Shown: piece by piece, positions 28,079 to 36,835 of the stretch
Numbering within the stretch: the first letter of the stretch is position 1
How the letters are laid out: every line of letters starts with the position of its first letter
Assembly (NCBI GenBank): GCA_026982095.1
Contig: JALSHT010000006.1
Location: 1-64,000, forward strand
Length of the DNA: 64,000 nucleotides
Origin: Nitrososphaeria archaeon
Lineage (GTDB): Archaea > Thermoproteota > Nitrososphaeria > Geothermarchaeales > JDFR-13
Reading direction: 5' to 3'
Program-made: the position numbers and the translations under genes
Notes under the pieces: model-generated
What the model was told of the DNA's origin: nothing
Databases searched by the model: none
What the model saw: the letters and a program-made list of their open reading frames with translations, nothing else

Positions 28079-29296
28079 TCATATAACCAGTCTATTCGAG
28101 ATCTTCTCTGCCAGGAACATGGGGCTTTCTCCATACACTATGAGTTTCTTCCCATTTTTGTCCATACCAGTATACTCTATTTCTTTTTCCCTCATTAGTT
28201 TTATAATGTGATTGATATCTAAATGTATCGCGTCAATTGAGGTTTTATCACTTAGCATTATTTTCTTATAAGCATGTGAGGCGTATCTTGTATCCGCTTT
28301 CTCATCCTTATACTTTATTCCTAAGTCACATCTTTCTTGGAGATAAGTTTTACCCTCTTTCTTAAACCTTGCAATATACGCCAATCCTATATTTCCTCCA
28401 AATCCATGGTAGTTTTCAGTTGGTAGGATGAATAATGTGTTTTTTAATTCTGGATGTGTTCCCCAAGGGTCAAATGCCTCACTAGTTTTAAATGGTAGGC
28501 TACGTATTGGAATGGTTTTCAAGCCCATATCTATACACGACCTAGAAATGTCAATAGTCTCCTCTAAAGTCATAGTACATGTGGAATATATTAATTCTCC
28601 ACCTTCCGCTAACAATTCTGCTATTCTTCTTATTACCTTTTTTTGTAATGATGAGAAGTATTTTATCCTCGTAATATTTTTCAGAACTTCCTTAGGTCTT
28701 TTGTATAATAGATCTATTGCTGAACAGGGAGCGTCAAATAATATATAGTTAAATCTACATGTAATAGGGAATTTCTCACCTCTATACCCCGCTATTCTAA
28801 CATCGTCTAAGGCATATTTTATTACGTTTCTTATTAATTTACGTCTTCTAGTCCTAATGGGTTCATTGGATATGATGCTTCCTCTCCCTTTATATATGTT
28901 TGCGATCAGAAACGTCTTTCCCCCGGGAGAGGCGGCTATATCTAATACGTTTCCAGTTATGTTTCTCCATATAAATGGTAAATATGAATTAACGACTTCT
29001 GCAATATAGTATCCTCCAGTTTGGAAAATAGGTGTATTTGGATTATCGGGTGTGTAGTATATAAAGCTTTCTCCCCTTAGATGTCTGATATCCATTCCCA
29101 ATTCCTTCAATACAGTTTCTATTTTTTTAGGGTTGAAACCCGCCTGTTTGTTTATCCATATTGCTTTTATAGGCCTGGATGATAGGGTTCTTATCAAAAG
29201 TGTCAAATCGATATTATATTCTCTCACTAAAGGACTTATTGTAGCCCACAACTTCCTTGAAACTTTGTCGATATCCATTGGCATTTTAATAATCAA
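28079..29296 (-). CDS. RNA (cytosine-5) methyltransferase, NOP2/Sun family
   Basis: 405 residues. The SAM fold has DIAASPGGKT (motif I), then DAPCS (motif IV) and YSTCT (motif VI), the two cysteines used in m5C chemistry. The C-terminal part, after about residue 330, may be an RNA-binding add-on. The substrate, tRNA or rRNA, is not evident. The gene ends exactly at tRNA-Pro on the other strand, and its start region faces tRNA-Trp divergently. Confidence 0.9.
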   Translation of the reverse strand: MIIKMPMDIDKVSRKLWATISPLVREYNIDLTLLIRTLSSRPIKAIWINKQAGFNPKKIETVLKELGMDIRHLRGESFIYYTPDNPNTPIFQTGGYYIAEVVNSYLPFIWRNITGNVLDIAASPGGKTFLIANIYKGRGSIISNEPIRTRRRKLIRNVIKYALDDVRIAGYRGEKFPITCRFNYILFDAPCSAIDLLYKRPKEVLKNITRIKYFSSLQKKVIRRIAELLAEGGELIYSTCTMTLEETIDISRSCIDMGLKTIPIRSLPFKTSEAFDPWGTHPELKNTLFILPTENYHGFGGNIGLAYIARFKKEGKTYLQERCDLGIKYKDEKADTRYASHAYKKIMLSDKTSIDAIHLDINHIIKLMREKEIEYTGMDKNGKKLIVYGESPMFLAEKISNRLVI

Positions 29297-29345
29297 AACC
29301 TTTAATAGAAGAAATTATTTATGAGGTGTTATTAGGTTATGGGAA

Positions 29346-29473
29346 GGGGCCGTGGCGTAGCCAGGAAGCGCGGCCGACTATGAGCCGAGGCTCCAGATCA
29401 GCTGGTGTGGGGACCCTAATTGGGATGACCTGGTGACACCGGTCGGTCGTGGGTTCAAATCCCACCGGCCCCA
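29346..29473 (+). tRNA. tRNA-Trp (CCA) with two introns
   Basis: Acceptor GGGGCCG/CGGCCCC, D arm 29355-29371, T arm GTGGG/CCCAC, discriminator A. The anticodon loop CTCCAGA can only pair its stem (GCCGG/CCGGT) if 13 bases are removed at position 29/30 (about 29376-29388) and 41 bases at 37/38 (29397-29437). The mature length is then 74. The first intron has a one-base placement ambiguity. A TATA-like AAATTATTTATGAG lies upstream near 29317. Confidence 0.88.
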
Positions 29474-29597
29474 TCAGATAATTTAACCCTTTGTATATCG
29501 AAGCAATTTGTATAGATTATTACATAGAGAATTTATATGAATGCCATATTATTTCATCTAGTATTACAAGTTGATAGACTAGTGGGGTAGGAGGAAT

Positions 29598-30083
29598 ATG
29601 GTGAATAGGAGAGATGTAATAAAGCAGTTGGCTGCAATATCTGGGTTGGCTTGTCTGGCACCATTTCTTCCTCTGGGGAAGTTCTTAACTCCTGAGTCGG
29701 GCTCGGAACTCCAAAGACAAAAAATAGGTAATCTAAATGAGATGCCTATAGGGCAGCAAGTCTTCGTAGTATATCCTAGAACCGGTGATCCTGCTAGGGA
29801 TGCAGACCCATTTAGGCAGTTTATCATTGTAAGGACAGGAGAAAGAAGTTTAGTTGGATATAGTAGGGTTTGTATACATTTATGGTGTCTTATAAGCAAG
29901 TCAGATGATGTCTTTGAGTGTCCGTGTCACGGAAGTATATATACTATAGAGGAAGGGTTTGCCATTAGAGGGCCGGCTGCAAAGCAGCCTAACAGATATC
30001 TGCCTAAGTTATTACTTGAAATAGATGACAATGATGATGTTTATGCAGTTGGGGTAGAGGGTGAAATAGGATATGGAAGATAA
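29598..30083 (+). CDS. Rieske [2Fe-2S] protein, Tat-exported
   Basis: 161 residues. An N-terminal NRRDVIKQ twin-arginine motif precedes a hydrophobic stretch that probably stays as the membrane anchor. The cluster ligands are in CIHLWC and CPCHGS, the first box being a variant of the usual CTHLGC. It would be the electron-accepting partner of the cytochrome b encoded next, which it overlaps by 11 bases. A GTAGGAGGAAT ribosome site precedes ATG 29598. Confidence 0.95.
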   Translation: MVNRRDVIKQLAAISGLACLAPFLPLGKFLTPESGSELQRQKIGNLNEMPIGQQVFVVYPRTGDPARDADPFRQFIIVRTGERSLVGYSRVCIHLWCLISKSDDVFECPCHGSIYTIEEGFAIRGPAAKQPNRYLPKLLLEIDDNDDVYAVGVEGEIGYGR

Positions 30084-31419
30084 AAGCATTAAAGACAAGG
30101 AAAAATCATTCATGGATAAATTTATTGAAGCATATGAATGGACTATAAAGAGGTTAGAGAGAACGATATTGTTTGGTATCCGATTTGTTATTCCAAATAA
30201 GATAGTGAGTCCACATGGCTTTCTAGGTATGTTAACATTCATAACTTTTATAATATTAGGCGTAACGGGAAGCTTACTTATGTTCTATTATAGGCCTTCT
30301 CTAGACGAAGCATATGCGAGCGTGGAGATGATCAATAACGAAGTTCAATTTGGTATCATAATTAGGAATATCCATTACCATGCGTCTAATTTAATGATTT
30401 TTTTAGCTATATATCATCTTTTTTATCAACTATTCTCTGGCAGATATAAAATAAGAAATGAGGTTATATGGGTCACAGGAGTAATACTAGGTACTCTTAC
30501 TATTATTGAGGCATATATAGGATACGATTTGATAATGAACGATAGGGCAGTACTTGCTATCAATATTGGTGCTGCTTTGGCCTACTCCACCCCTGTTATA
30601 GGCCCATTAATTGCCGATATCATAATAGGAACAGGGTTCAATGATTTAGTTTTAAGAATATATACCCTACATGTATTTATATTCCCACTAATTATGTTGC
30701 TTCTAATAACGGTTCATTTTCCTAGGAATTTAGTTTTTGACCCTGGTATGGTTGGTATACTCGTGGGATCATTGTTTATAACCGCGGCTCTATACCCAGT
30801 TCCATTAGGGAAGGGATATGATCCTAATGTACCTTTACCTATTACAGTTCCAGAATGGTATATCAACCCGCTATACGCGTTACTTAGAACGGGAATCGAT
30901 AAGTTTATTGCTGGGGTCCTACTTCCAACTTTGTTCATATTTATGTTTATGATAGTTCCTTTTGTTGATCGTTCTAAGGGTATGCGTCTGTCTGAGAGAC
31001 CTGTGGCATTAGGCATAGGTATAGCTGGAATATCTCAAAGTATCTTAACAACTGTTTGGGGATTTTACATCGATCCCGATCCATTGAAGGATTATGCAGC
31101 AAGGTTGGAGATAGACCCTATTCTCTTCTTCGGTGTACTGGGTATAGTAAATATAGCTTCATTCGGAGTGGCTTATGCATATTCAAAATACTCTAAATCT
31201 AGAAAGCCTGCGCCAGTACGGAGGACTCAGCATCAGCCTAGAATATCAAAGTCTACTATTGAACTACTATTTTACATCATGATTGTTATCGAGGTTTTGG
31301 TTGCTGGATACGCGTTGTTTGCTTATACTGTAGGCGATATTATAGGGGGTTTATTAGCCACGGGTGGATCGTTAATTGCCTTTGGATTTATAACGTACGT
31401 AATTAGGTTATTACAATAG
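30073..31419 (+). CDS. Cytochrome b (b6/PetD-like fused form)
   Basis: 448 residues with about 8-10 membrane helices. Haem ligands are two His pairs: H-x13-H in the second helix (HYHASNL...IYHLF) and H-x14-H in the fourth (LHVFIFP...TVHFP). Fourteen residues between the second pair is the b6-type spacing. The quinol-site PEWY motif is present (about residue 257), so one chain covers both the b6 and subunit IV regions. With the Rieske protein it forms a quinol-oxidising complex in the membrane. Confidence 0.94.
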   Translation: MEDKSIKDKEKSFMDKFIEAYEWTIKRLERTILFGIRFVIPNKIVSPHGFLGMLTFITFIILGVTGSLLMFYYRPSLDEAYASVEMINNEVQFGIIIRNIHYHASNLMIFLAIYHLFYQLFSGRYKIRNEVIWVTGVILGTLTIIEAYIGYDLIMNDRAVLAINIGAALAYSTPVIGPLIADIIIGTGFNDLVLRIYTLHVFIFPLIMLLLITVHFPRNLVFDPGMVGILVGSLFITAALYPVPLGKGYDPNVPLPITVPEWYINPLYALLRTGIDKFIAGVLLPTLFIFMFMIVPFVDRSKGMRLSERPVALGIGIAGISQSILTTVWGFYIDPDPLKDYAARLEIDPILFFGVLGIVNIASFGVAYAYSKYSKSRKPAPVRRTQHQPRISKSTIELLFYIMIVIEVLVAGYALFAYTVGDIIGGLLATGGSLIAFGFITYVIRLLQ

Positions 31420-31429
31420 GTGGTTCAGC

Positions 31430-32026
31430 ATGGATAGGGGTCTTTATCTAGCGAGTATATTTCTCATTACTATAGGTTTATTGGGTGTGTGGTTGGGGTC
31501 TTTCGCAGACATTTCAGAATCCTTTAAGGAGATGACCCCGCCAGCATTGGTTGTATTGTTACTTGGTGTGTTTATACTTCCAATTGCCCTATTTAAAGGC
31601 GGTCCGCCAACGCCGGACGCGTATATCCCTATAGCTTTCCTACTAGTAACGGGGTTTTTCTTAATAGGATGGGATGCAATGCTGGGTGGGGGAGAAGAGG
31701 GCGAGGTTGTCGGTAACATATCCCTGTATCTTCTTATGGGTGAATACTGGTTTAATGAGACTAATCCAAATATCACTGTATATCAAAACTATCTGGTGAC
31801 AGTTACTTTGGAAAATGTGGGTGAGGTGGCTCATTCTTTCCTGGTGAATCAAGTCTCAGAAGATTCTGGTTATATCTTCCAGGGAGAAGTTAGGCAAGTA
31901 AGTTTTATAGTTAATCAAGAACCTGGAGTATATAGATATCTATGTACTGTACCCGGTCATGTTGAACTAGGTATGTGGGGCTGGTGGATCATTGAAGAGC
32001 CCCCCTCCAATACGACCCAAACATAG
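31430..32026 (+). CDS. Membrane-bound cupredoxin (plastocyanin-like)
   Basis: 198 residues: three N-terminal membrane segments, then an external blue-copper domain. Ligands are a His in VAHSF and the C-x4-H-x4-M set in CTVPGHVELGM. It could take electrons from the Rieske/cytochrome b pair or serve as an oxidase subunit. It follows cytochrome b by 10 bases, so the three genes form one unit. No oxidase genes are in the window. Confidence 0.9.
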   Translation: MDRGLYLASIFLITIGLLGVWLGSFADISESFKEMTPPALVVLLLGVFILPIALFKGGPPTPDAYIPIAFLLVTGFFLIGWDAMLGGGEEGEVVGNISLYLLMGEYWFNETNPNITVYQNYLVTVTLENVGEVAHSFLVNQVSEDSGYIFQGEVRQVSFIVNQEPGVYRYLCTVPGHVELGMWGWWIIEEPPSNTTQT

Positions 32027-32043
32027 TTAAAAATTTCAGGTAG

Positions 32044-32118
32044 TGGGGCCGCCCGGATTTGAACCGGGGACCACGGGCTCCCGAGGCCCGCATGCTAGCC
32101 AAGCTACACCACGGCCCC
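32044..32118 (-). tRNA. tRNA-Pro (CGG)
   Basis: Minus-strand cloverleaf, same acceptor, D and T arms as tRNA-Pro(TGG) at 28004, with loop CTCGGGA (anticodon CGG). No intron. It is in the short space between the convergent cupredoxin gene and the NAC gene. Confidence 0.97.
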
Positions 32119-32127
32119 TAAAAACTA

Positions 32128-32487
32128 TTATTTCTCAGATAGTCCTCCTTCTTTTAATGCCATGATGGCTGCTGCTATATCCCCTTTAGTCAGTTGTAGG
32201 GCTTTAACAGCTAAGTCTCTATCTACATTAGCTTGAGACATAACAATCTCTATATCCTCGTCACTGAAAGATGTTTCAATTTCTTCCTCTAACTCCTCTT
32301 CTTCACCAACTACTTGGTATACTGAAGCCCCTCCAACCTTAACTTTACTAACATTAGGGCTTCTTATTATTGTTTTGGCTCCGTCTCTATATACAAAAAT
32401 AACTTCTTCGATATCTAGGCTCTCCATTCCCTCGATACCCATTTTCTTCATCATTCTACGCAGGTCTCGTGAAGAGAATCTTTTCAT
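32128..32487 (-). CDS. nac: Nascent polypeptide-associated complex protein
   Basis: 119 residues: a NAC domain (RRMMKKMGIEGMESLDIEEV, the strand-rich middle) and a C-terminal UBA domain (VMSQANVDRDLAVKALQ). The archaeal protein forms a homodimer at the ribosomal exit. It lies 10 bases upstream (in its own direction) of tRNA-Pro(CGG) and could be co-transcribed with it. Confidence 0.95.
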   Translation of the reverse strand: MKRFSSRDLRRMMKKMGIEGMESLDIEEVIFVYRDGAKTIIRSPNVSKVKVGGASVYQVVGEEEELEEEIETSFSDEDIEIVMSQANVDRDLAVKALQLTKGDIAAAIMALKEGGLSEK

Positions 32488-32561
32488 CTATATCTCCCTC
32501 CAACATATGTTTATAGCTATATAAAATTATTTTGAATCTCATCAATCGTTATTATTTGAGT

Positions 32562-33056
32562 ATGGAATGTGAAGTATGTGGTTTTGATTCTAATGAGCTT
32601 TTGGAGGTTATTTTTGAAGGGCAGAGGGTCTACGCATGTAAAAAATGTATTAGGCAGTACAATTTAACTGTGGTTAGGAAGAAGTCTTTGGTCTCGAAAA
32701 AATATTTGAGACGAGTCCACTCCTACAAAAAAGATAGAATTACACTGAGTGGTGATTATGACCTCATACCAAACTATGGAAATATAATCAAATCGGCTAG
32801 AGAGAAAGTGGGATATACCCAAGAGGAGTTAGCTAGAAAAATAGGTGTTAAGTTAAGCTATATGAAAAAGGTGGAGCAGGGAAGACTATTTCCAGAATTA
32901 AGCATAGCCAGAAAATTGGAGAAGTTATTGGGAGTAAAACTGGTCTTACAATCCGAAGAAGTTGGTGAGTTTAAAGAGATGAAGGAGGTGATTGAGCATC
33001 AGGGTCAAGAAGATTTCACGATTGGCGATTTATTGAGAGGGCATGAGGATAAATAA
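32562..33056 (+). CDS. MBF1-like transcription coactivator
   Basis: 164 residues from ATG 32562: a zinc ribbon (CEVC...CKKC) and an XRE-type helix-turn-helix (AREKVGYTQEELARKIGV), the archaeal MBF1 layout. The TTG at 32532 would add ten residues before the conserved start. A TATA-like TATATAAAATTA at about 32517 suggests an almost leaderless mRNA. It is divergent from NAC. Confidence 0.9.
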   Translation: MECEVCGFDSNELLEVIFEGQRVYACKKCIRQYNLTVVRKKSLVSKKYLRRVHSYKKDRITLSGDYDLIPNYGNIIKSAREKVGYTQEELARKIGVKLSYMKKVEQGRLFPELSIARKLEKLLGVKLVLQSEEVGEFKEMKEVIEHQGQEDFTIGDLLRGHEDK

Positions 33057-33079
33057 TTTGGTTAGAAGGGTGAGCTACG

Positions 33080-34336
33080 ATTAGAGCAGTAGTAGTGATA
33101 AGTAATAAACAGAGGCTAAAAGAATTTAAGGCTTTGGTTGAGGAGGCCGGATATAGAATAGTTGGTTACGTAAATGTTAAAAGGTTCACCAGTAAAGGAT
33201 TAAGTGATGTAAAGATAGCTGAGCTGAAAAGAACTGTTATCGAAGGGTTGGCTGAATATGTCCTTTTTGATATTGAGTTGAAACCTAAACATATGTACAA
33301 CATTTGGAAGGAGGTGGGTACCCCCGTAAAAGATAGAGTAGAGATCATATTAGAGATCTTTAAAAAACACTCTCCGTCGAAGGAGGCAGATCTTCAGATT
33401 AAACTGGCGTTGTTAAACTACGAGTTGGCAAGGGCTAAGGAGAAGGTTATGCTTGCAAAATCGGGTGAACAGCCAGCTTTAATAATGGGACCTGGACAGT
33501 ATGAGGTAGATAAATATTACCTTGAGATCAAAAGAAGGATACAGACTATTAAGAGGAAATTGGAGGAAGAAAGAAGGAGAAGAAGCAGTCATAGGCAGAT
33601 GAGAAAGCGATTAGGTTTTAAGTCAATAGCCATTGCAGGGTATACATGTTCGGGAAAGACGACGTTGTTCAATAGATTGTCAAACTTGAATTTGAAAGTC
33701 GGCAACGAGCCATTCACTACTTTATCTACTAAGTACTTCCTATTGAGATTGGGTCCTTGGAAAACATACTTAATAGATACTATAGGATTCATCGAAGATC
33801 TCCCTCCATTTATGATACAGTCTTTCTACTCAACACTTGAAGAGATAAGTGAAGCTGATATAGTGTATCTAGTTATAGATATAACTGAGTATCCCAACCA
33901 GGTTGAAAAGAAGATAGAGACGTCATTAGAGATATTAGATAGATTATCCTACAAGGGAAGGGTGATCCTGGTTGGCAATAAAATCGATTTGATAAATAAT
34001 GTTGAGTACTTAAAACCAATAGAATCAATATTTAGAGGGTATGGTTTTCCATATGTGTTTATCTCAGCTGAAACTGGACAGGGTATAGAAAAGCTTCTTA
34101 ATATCACCCGTGAATCCATAGGAGAATCTATAAATGTAAAGATAAGGGTTCCATATCTTCATGAACACTTCTATAGGGTGATATCTCTTCTCAAGGAAGA
34201 TGGATATGGGAGGATTGAAATGCGGGAAGATGGTGCTTACTTTTCAGGCTCTATTTCTAAAGAAACATTGAATAAACTAAAGAATACAGGGGGAATATAT
34301 GTTGAGGAAGGTATCAGTCTTAAGACTTGGTCATAG
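33080..34336 (+). CDS. hflX: HflX-type GTPase, apparent AUU start
   Basis: The HflX N-terminal nucleotide-binding domain and coiled coil (RRIQTIKRKLEEE) precede a G domain with GYTCSGKTTL, FTTLST, DTIGF and NKID. The first ordinary start, GTG 33095, would delete part of the first beta strand (RAVVVIS) of the N-terminal domain. In-frame ATT at 33080 restores it and lies 6 bases after GGTGA. From there the protein has 418 residues. HflX binds the large subunit and splits stalled ribosomes in bacteria. Confidence 0.85.
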   Translation: MRAVVVISNKQRLKEFKALVEEAGYRIVGYVNVKRFTSKGLSDVKIAELKRTVIEGLAEYVLFDIELKPKHMYNIWKEVGTPVKDRVEIILEIFKKHSPSKEADLQIKLALLNYELARAKEKVMLAKSGEQPALIMGPGQYEVDKYYLEIKRRIQTIKRKLEEERRRRSSHRQMRKRLGFKSIAIAGYTCSGKTTLFNRLSNLNLKVGNEPFTTLSTKYFLLRLGPWKTYLIDTIGFIEDLPPFMIQSFYSTLEEISEADIVYLVIDITEYPNQVEKKIETSLEILDRLSYKGRVILVGNKIDLINNVEYLKPIESIFRGYGFPYVFISAETGQGIEKLLNITRESIGESINVKIRVPYLHEHFYRVISLLKEDGYGRIEMREDGAYFSGSISKETLNKLKNTGGIYVEEGISLKTWS

Positions 34337-34850
34337 ATACCCTAGGGATGCCCGTGTATCAACTCATTTAGCTCTTGTTTCATGGGCCTTTGGAATAGAT
34401 GAGCTTATATACACTGGCGATAGAGATGTTGAGTTCGAATCAAACGTGGGTAGGATCATCTCTAAATGGGGGAGTAAATTTGTTATTAGATACGAAGATA
34501 ACTATAGAGATATAATAAAACAGTATAAGTCTAAAGATTACAGAATTATCCATCTTACCATGTATGGAGTTAACGTTAATTACCTGATGGATGAACTGTT
34601 GAATATTTCAAAACATTTAGTAGTTGTGGGTGGACAGAAGGTTCCGGGGGAAATTTTCAGACTATCAGATTTTAACGTCGCTATTGGAGGGCTTCCACAC
34701 TCTGAGATATCGGCCCTAGCAGTATATCTAGATAGGATATATATGGGTATTCAGTTAGAGAGACATCCTTCTGTAAGCAGGTCGATAGTTCAAATGAAGC
34801 TTGGAAAGAAAATAGTTGAAGATAATGACTTAAATTATTCTTCACACTAA
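34299..34850 (+). CDS. trm56: tRNA (cytidine-56-2'-O)-methyltransferase
   Basis: 183 residues of the SPOUT family specific to archaea. It begins with VLRLGHRYPRDARVSTHLAL and has VVVGGQKVPGEIF and GGLPHSEISALA, the knotted SAM site. It methylates C56 in the T loop of tRNA. It starts inside hflX with a 38-base overlap. Confidence 0.94.
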   Translation: MLRKVSVLRLGHRYPRDARVSTHLALVSWAFGIDELIYTGDRDVEFESNVGRIISKWGSKFVIRYEDNYRDIIKQYKSKDYRIIHLTMYGVNVNYLMDELLNISKHLVVVGGQKVPGEIFRLSDFNVAIGGLPHSEISALAVYLDRIYMGIQLERHPSVSRSIVQMKLGKKIVEDNDLNYSSH

Positions 34851-34868
34851 ATTTATGTGGTGTAAAAG

Positions 34869-35435
34869 ATGGATTGGGATGAAAAATCTTCCGCAACATA
34901 TGTATATAAGAAAATAGTTGAAGCTTTTCAAGGACCACTGGCTGGTAAGATAATTGAGGTGTTAGCGGAATATGGAGAGTTAACCGAGGATGAGTTAGCA
35001 GAAAAAGTAGGTGTTGATGAATCGGAAGTAAGGAGAGTTATGTGGGTTCTTGCCCAGGAGGGGCTTATAACATCTAAAAAAGTTGTTAATGAGACTGGCT
35101 GGATGACATTCTATTGGCAGCTTCCTTTGACTCAGATAGACGGTACTGTTTTAGGGCTATATAGAAGGGTTATAGACAGATTGGAAGAGAAGTTGAGGTA
35201 TGAAAGCGAGAATACTATGTTTTACTGGTGTATGAATCCCGACCACGACAGATATAACTTGCTTGAGGCTGCAGAATATATGTATAAATGTCCAATATGT
35301 GGGAAGCCATTGATCCCCCACGATAATAGCGAATTGATTGCAGCCCTGAAATACTGTATATCGGAGATGAAGAAGATATTAAACAATTATTTTGTTGAGG
35401 AAAGAATACAGGAGGAGGAAGAGAAAAAAAGTTGA
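34869..35435 (+). CDS. tfe: Transcription factor E alpha (TFE)
   Basis: 188 residues: an N-terminal winged helix (LTEDELAEKVGVDESEVRRV), a linker and a C-terminal zinc ribbon, ending in an acidic tail. The ribbon's second pair is CPIC, but the first is CMNPDH, so the second expected cysteine is missing and may be replaced by a histidine. It helps open promoters with TBP/TFB. It is last before the ribosomal operon. Confidence 0.92.
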   Translation: MDWDEKSSATYVYKKIVEAFQGPLAGKIIEVLAEYGELTEDELAEKVGVDESEVRRVMWVLAQEGLITSKKVVNETGWMTFYWQLPLTQIDGTVLGLYRRVIDRLEEKLRYESENTMFYWCMNPDHDRYNLLEAAEYMYKCPICGKPLIPHDNSELIAALKYCISEMKKILNNYFVEERIQEEEEKKS

Positions 35436-35529
35436 ACCTCCTTATTTATCATTGCCCAGCCGTCTGTAACTAACTAATATTTTATTTAGTCCAACCGGGA
35501 TAGGAATAATATGAGGTGTGGGTTGAGAA

Positions 35530-35997
35530 ATGTCTAGATGGGGATATAGTTACCAAGTTCCAGAAGAGGAGACAGAAAAATTTGTTAAGGCTAGTTTAAG
35601 AGAAGTTCCGATATCTCCTAAACACGCCGTAGAAATAGCTAGAGAGATTCGAGGCTTGTATGTGGAGGATGCTAGAAGATTCCTTGAGGATGTAATGTCT
35701 ATGAGAAGACCAGTTCCCTTTAAGAGATATAAAAAGAAGGTTCCCCACAGGAGGGGGTTAAGTAAATGGTATGCTGGTAGGTATCCTGTAAAGGCCGCAA
35801 AATATTTCTTGAGGTTATTGGATAATTTGATTAATAATGCAGAAGATAGGGAGTTGGACGTTGATAGACTTAAAATAGTTCATTGTGCAGCTCATAGGGG
35901 CCGTAAAATTAGGAAGTACATTCCTAGGGCTTTTGGCAGGGCATCTCCTTATTTTGATACGTTAACTCATGTTGAGGTAATTGCTAAGGAGGTGTAG
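35530..35997 (+). CDS. rpl22: Ribosomal protein uL22
   Basis: 155 residues with the SPKHAVEIAREIRG start and the hairpin loop region ending in RAFGRASPYFDTLTHVEV. It is the first gene of the ribosomal run in this window. uL3, uL4, uL23, uL2 and uS19, which usually precede it, are absent, and TFE lies upstream instead. A 94-base gap should hold the operon promoter (TATTTTATTTAG near 35481). Confidence 0.96.
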   Translation: MSRWGYSYQVPEEETEKFVKASLREVPISPKHAVEIAREIRGLYVEDARRFLEDVMSMRRPVPFKRYKKKVPHRRGLSKWYAGRYPVKAAKYFLRLLDNLINNAEDRELDVDRLKIVHCAAHRGRKIRKYIPRAFGRASPYFDTLTHVEVIAKEV

Positions 35998-36000
35998 GCG

Positions 36001-36669
36001 ATGTCGATGGATAAAACATCTAATAGAGTCCGAACCATTCTTGACAGAGTTAGGAAAGCTATGCTTCTTGATGAGTGGCTGGCTAAAGAACTTGTCAACG
36101 CAGGATACTCAAGTGTAAAAGTGATTAGTGTCCCTAGAGAGGGTATAGGCACGAAAATAACAATCTACGCCTCTAGACCTAGTCTTGTAATTGGAAGGAG
36201 AGGGAGTAGAGTCAGAGAACTTGTGAAGAAGATAGAGGAGGTGTTTGGATATAAGAATGTGAATATAACTGTACAGGAGGTTGAGGAGCCTGAATTGGAC
36301 CCCCGAATCATGGCTTGGCAGATAGAGAGGCAGATAGCTAGAGGGACAAGAATAAGGAGGATTGGATTATGGGCGATAAACGTTATCAGGAATGCAGGTG
36401 CTCACGCAGCTGAGATCGTCGTGTCGGGTAAGTTAAAGACTACCAGGGCTGCTTACCAGAAATTTAAGTTCGGGGATATATTGAAGAGTGGTGAATTGGC
36501 TGAGAGATTGGTTAGTTCAGCCAAGCGTCCAGTATTAACGAAATATGGGATAATAGGTGTTAAAGTATCTATAATGAAATATGGCCTTAAGGAATACCTT
36601 GAATCCATTTCATCCGATGAAGAGGTTGGTGGTGATGAAGAGTCTGGAGGAGTTGAGAGAGAAGGATAA
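36001..36669 (+). CDS. rps3: Ribosomal protein uS3
   Basis: 222 residues: the KH domain with GRRGSRVREL, then the C-terminal domain from RIMAWQIERQIARG. An acidic, glycine-rich tail ends it. It starts 3 bases after uL22. Confidence 0.97.
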   Translation: MSMDKTSNRVRTILDRVRKAMLLDEWLAKELVNAGYSSVKVISVPREGIGTKITIYASRPSLVIGRRGSRVRELVKKIEEVFGYKNVNITVQEVEEPELDPRIMAWQIERQIARGTRIRRIGLWAINVIRNAGAHAAEIVVSGKLKTTRAAYQKFKFGDILKSGELAERLVSSAKRPVLTKYGIIGVKVSIMKYGLKEYLESISSDEEVGGDEESGGVEREG

Positions 36670-36835
36670 TGAAGAGTTGATAGAGATACTTAGGGATCTG
36701 GAGGAGGAGTTGTTCAGGATTAGACGGACCATTATGTCTGGTGGTCAAGTTGAGAAACCAGGTAGGGTCAAGTTTCTTAAGAAACAGAAGGCAAGGATAC
36801 TGACTATCTTAAGGGAGAGGGGTGTTAAAGTATGA
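36635..36835 (+). CDS. rpl29: Ribosomal protein uL29
   Basis: 66 residues, two helices starting MKSLEELREKDNEEL. The start at 36635, preceded by GGTGGTG, lies inside the uS3 gene (35-base overlap). Longer in-frame forms from 36581 would add residues unlike the family. Confidence 0.93.
   Translation: MKSLEELREKDNEELIEILRDLEEELFRIRRTIMSGGQVEKPGRVKFLKKQKARILTILRERGVKV

Noticed and set aside
28004..32118. Two near-identical tRNA-Pro genes as ends of a mobile element
   Set aside because: They are isoacceptors with different anticodons, in opposite orientation, and no integrase, direct repeat or partial tRNA copy is present.
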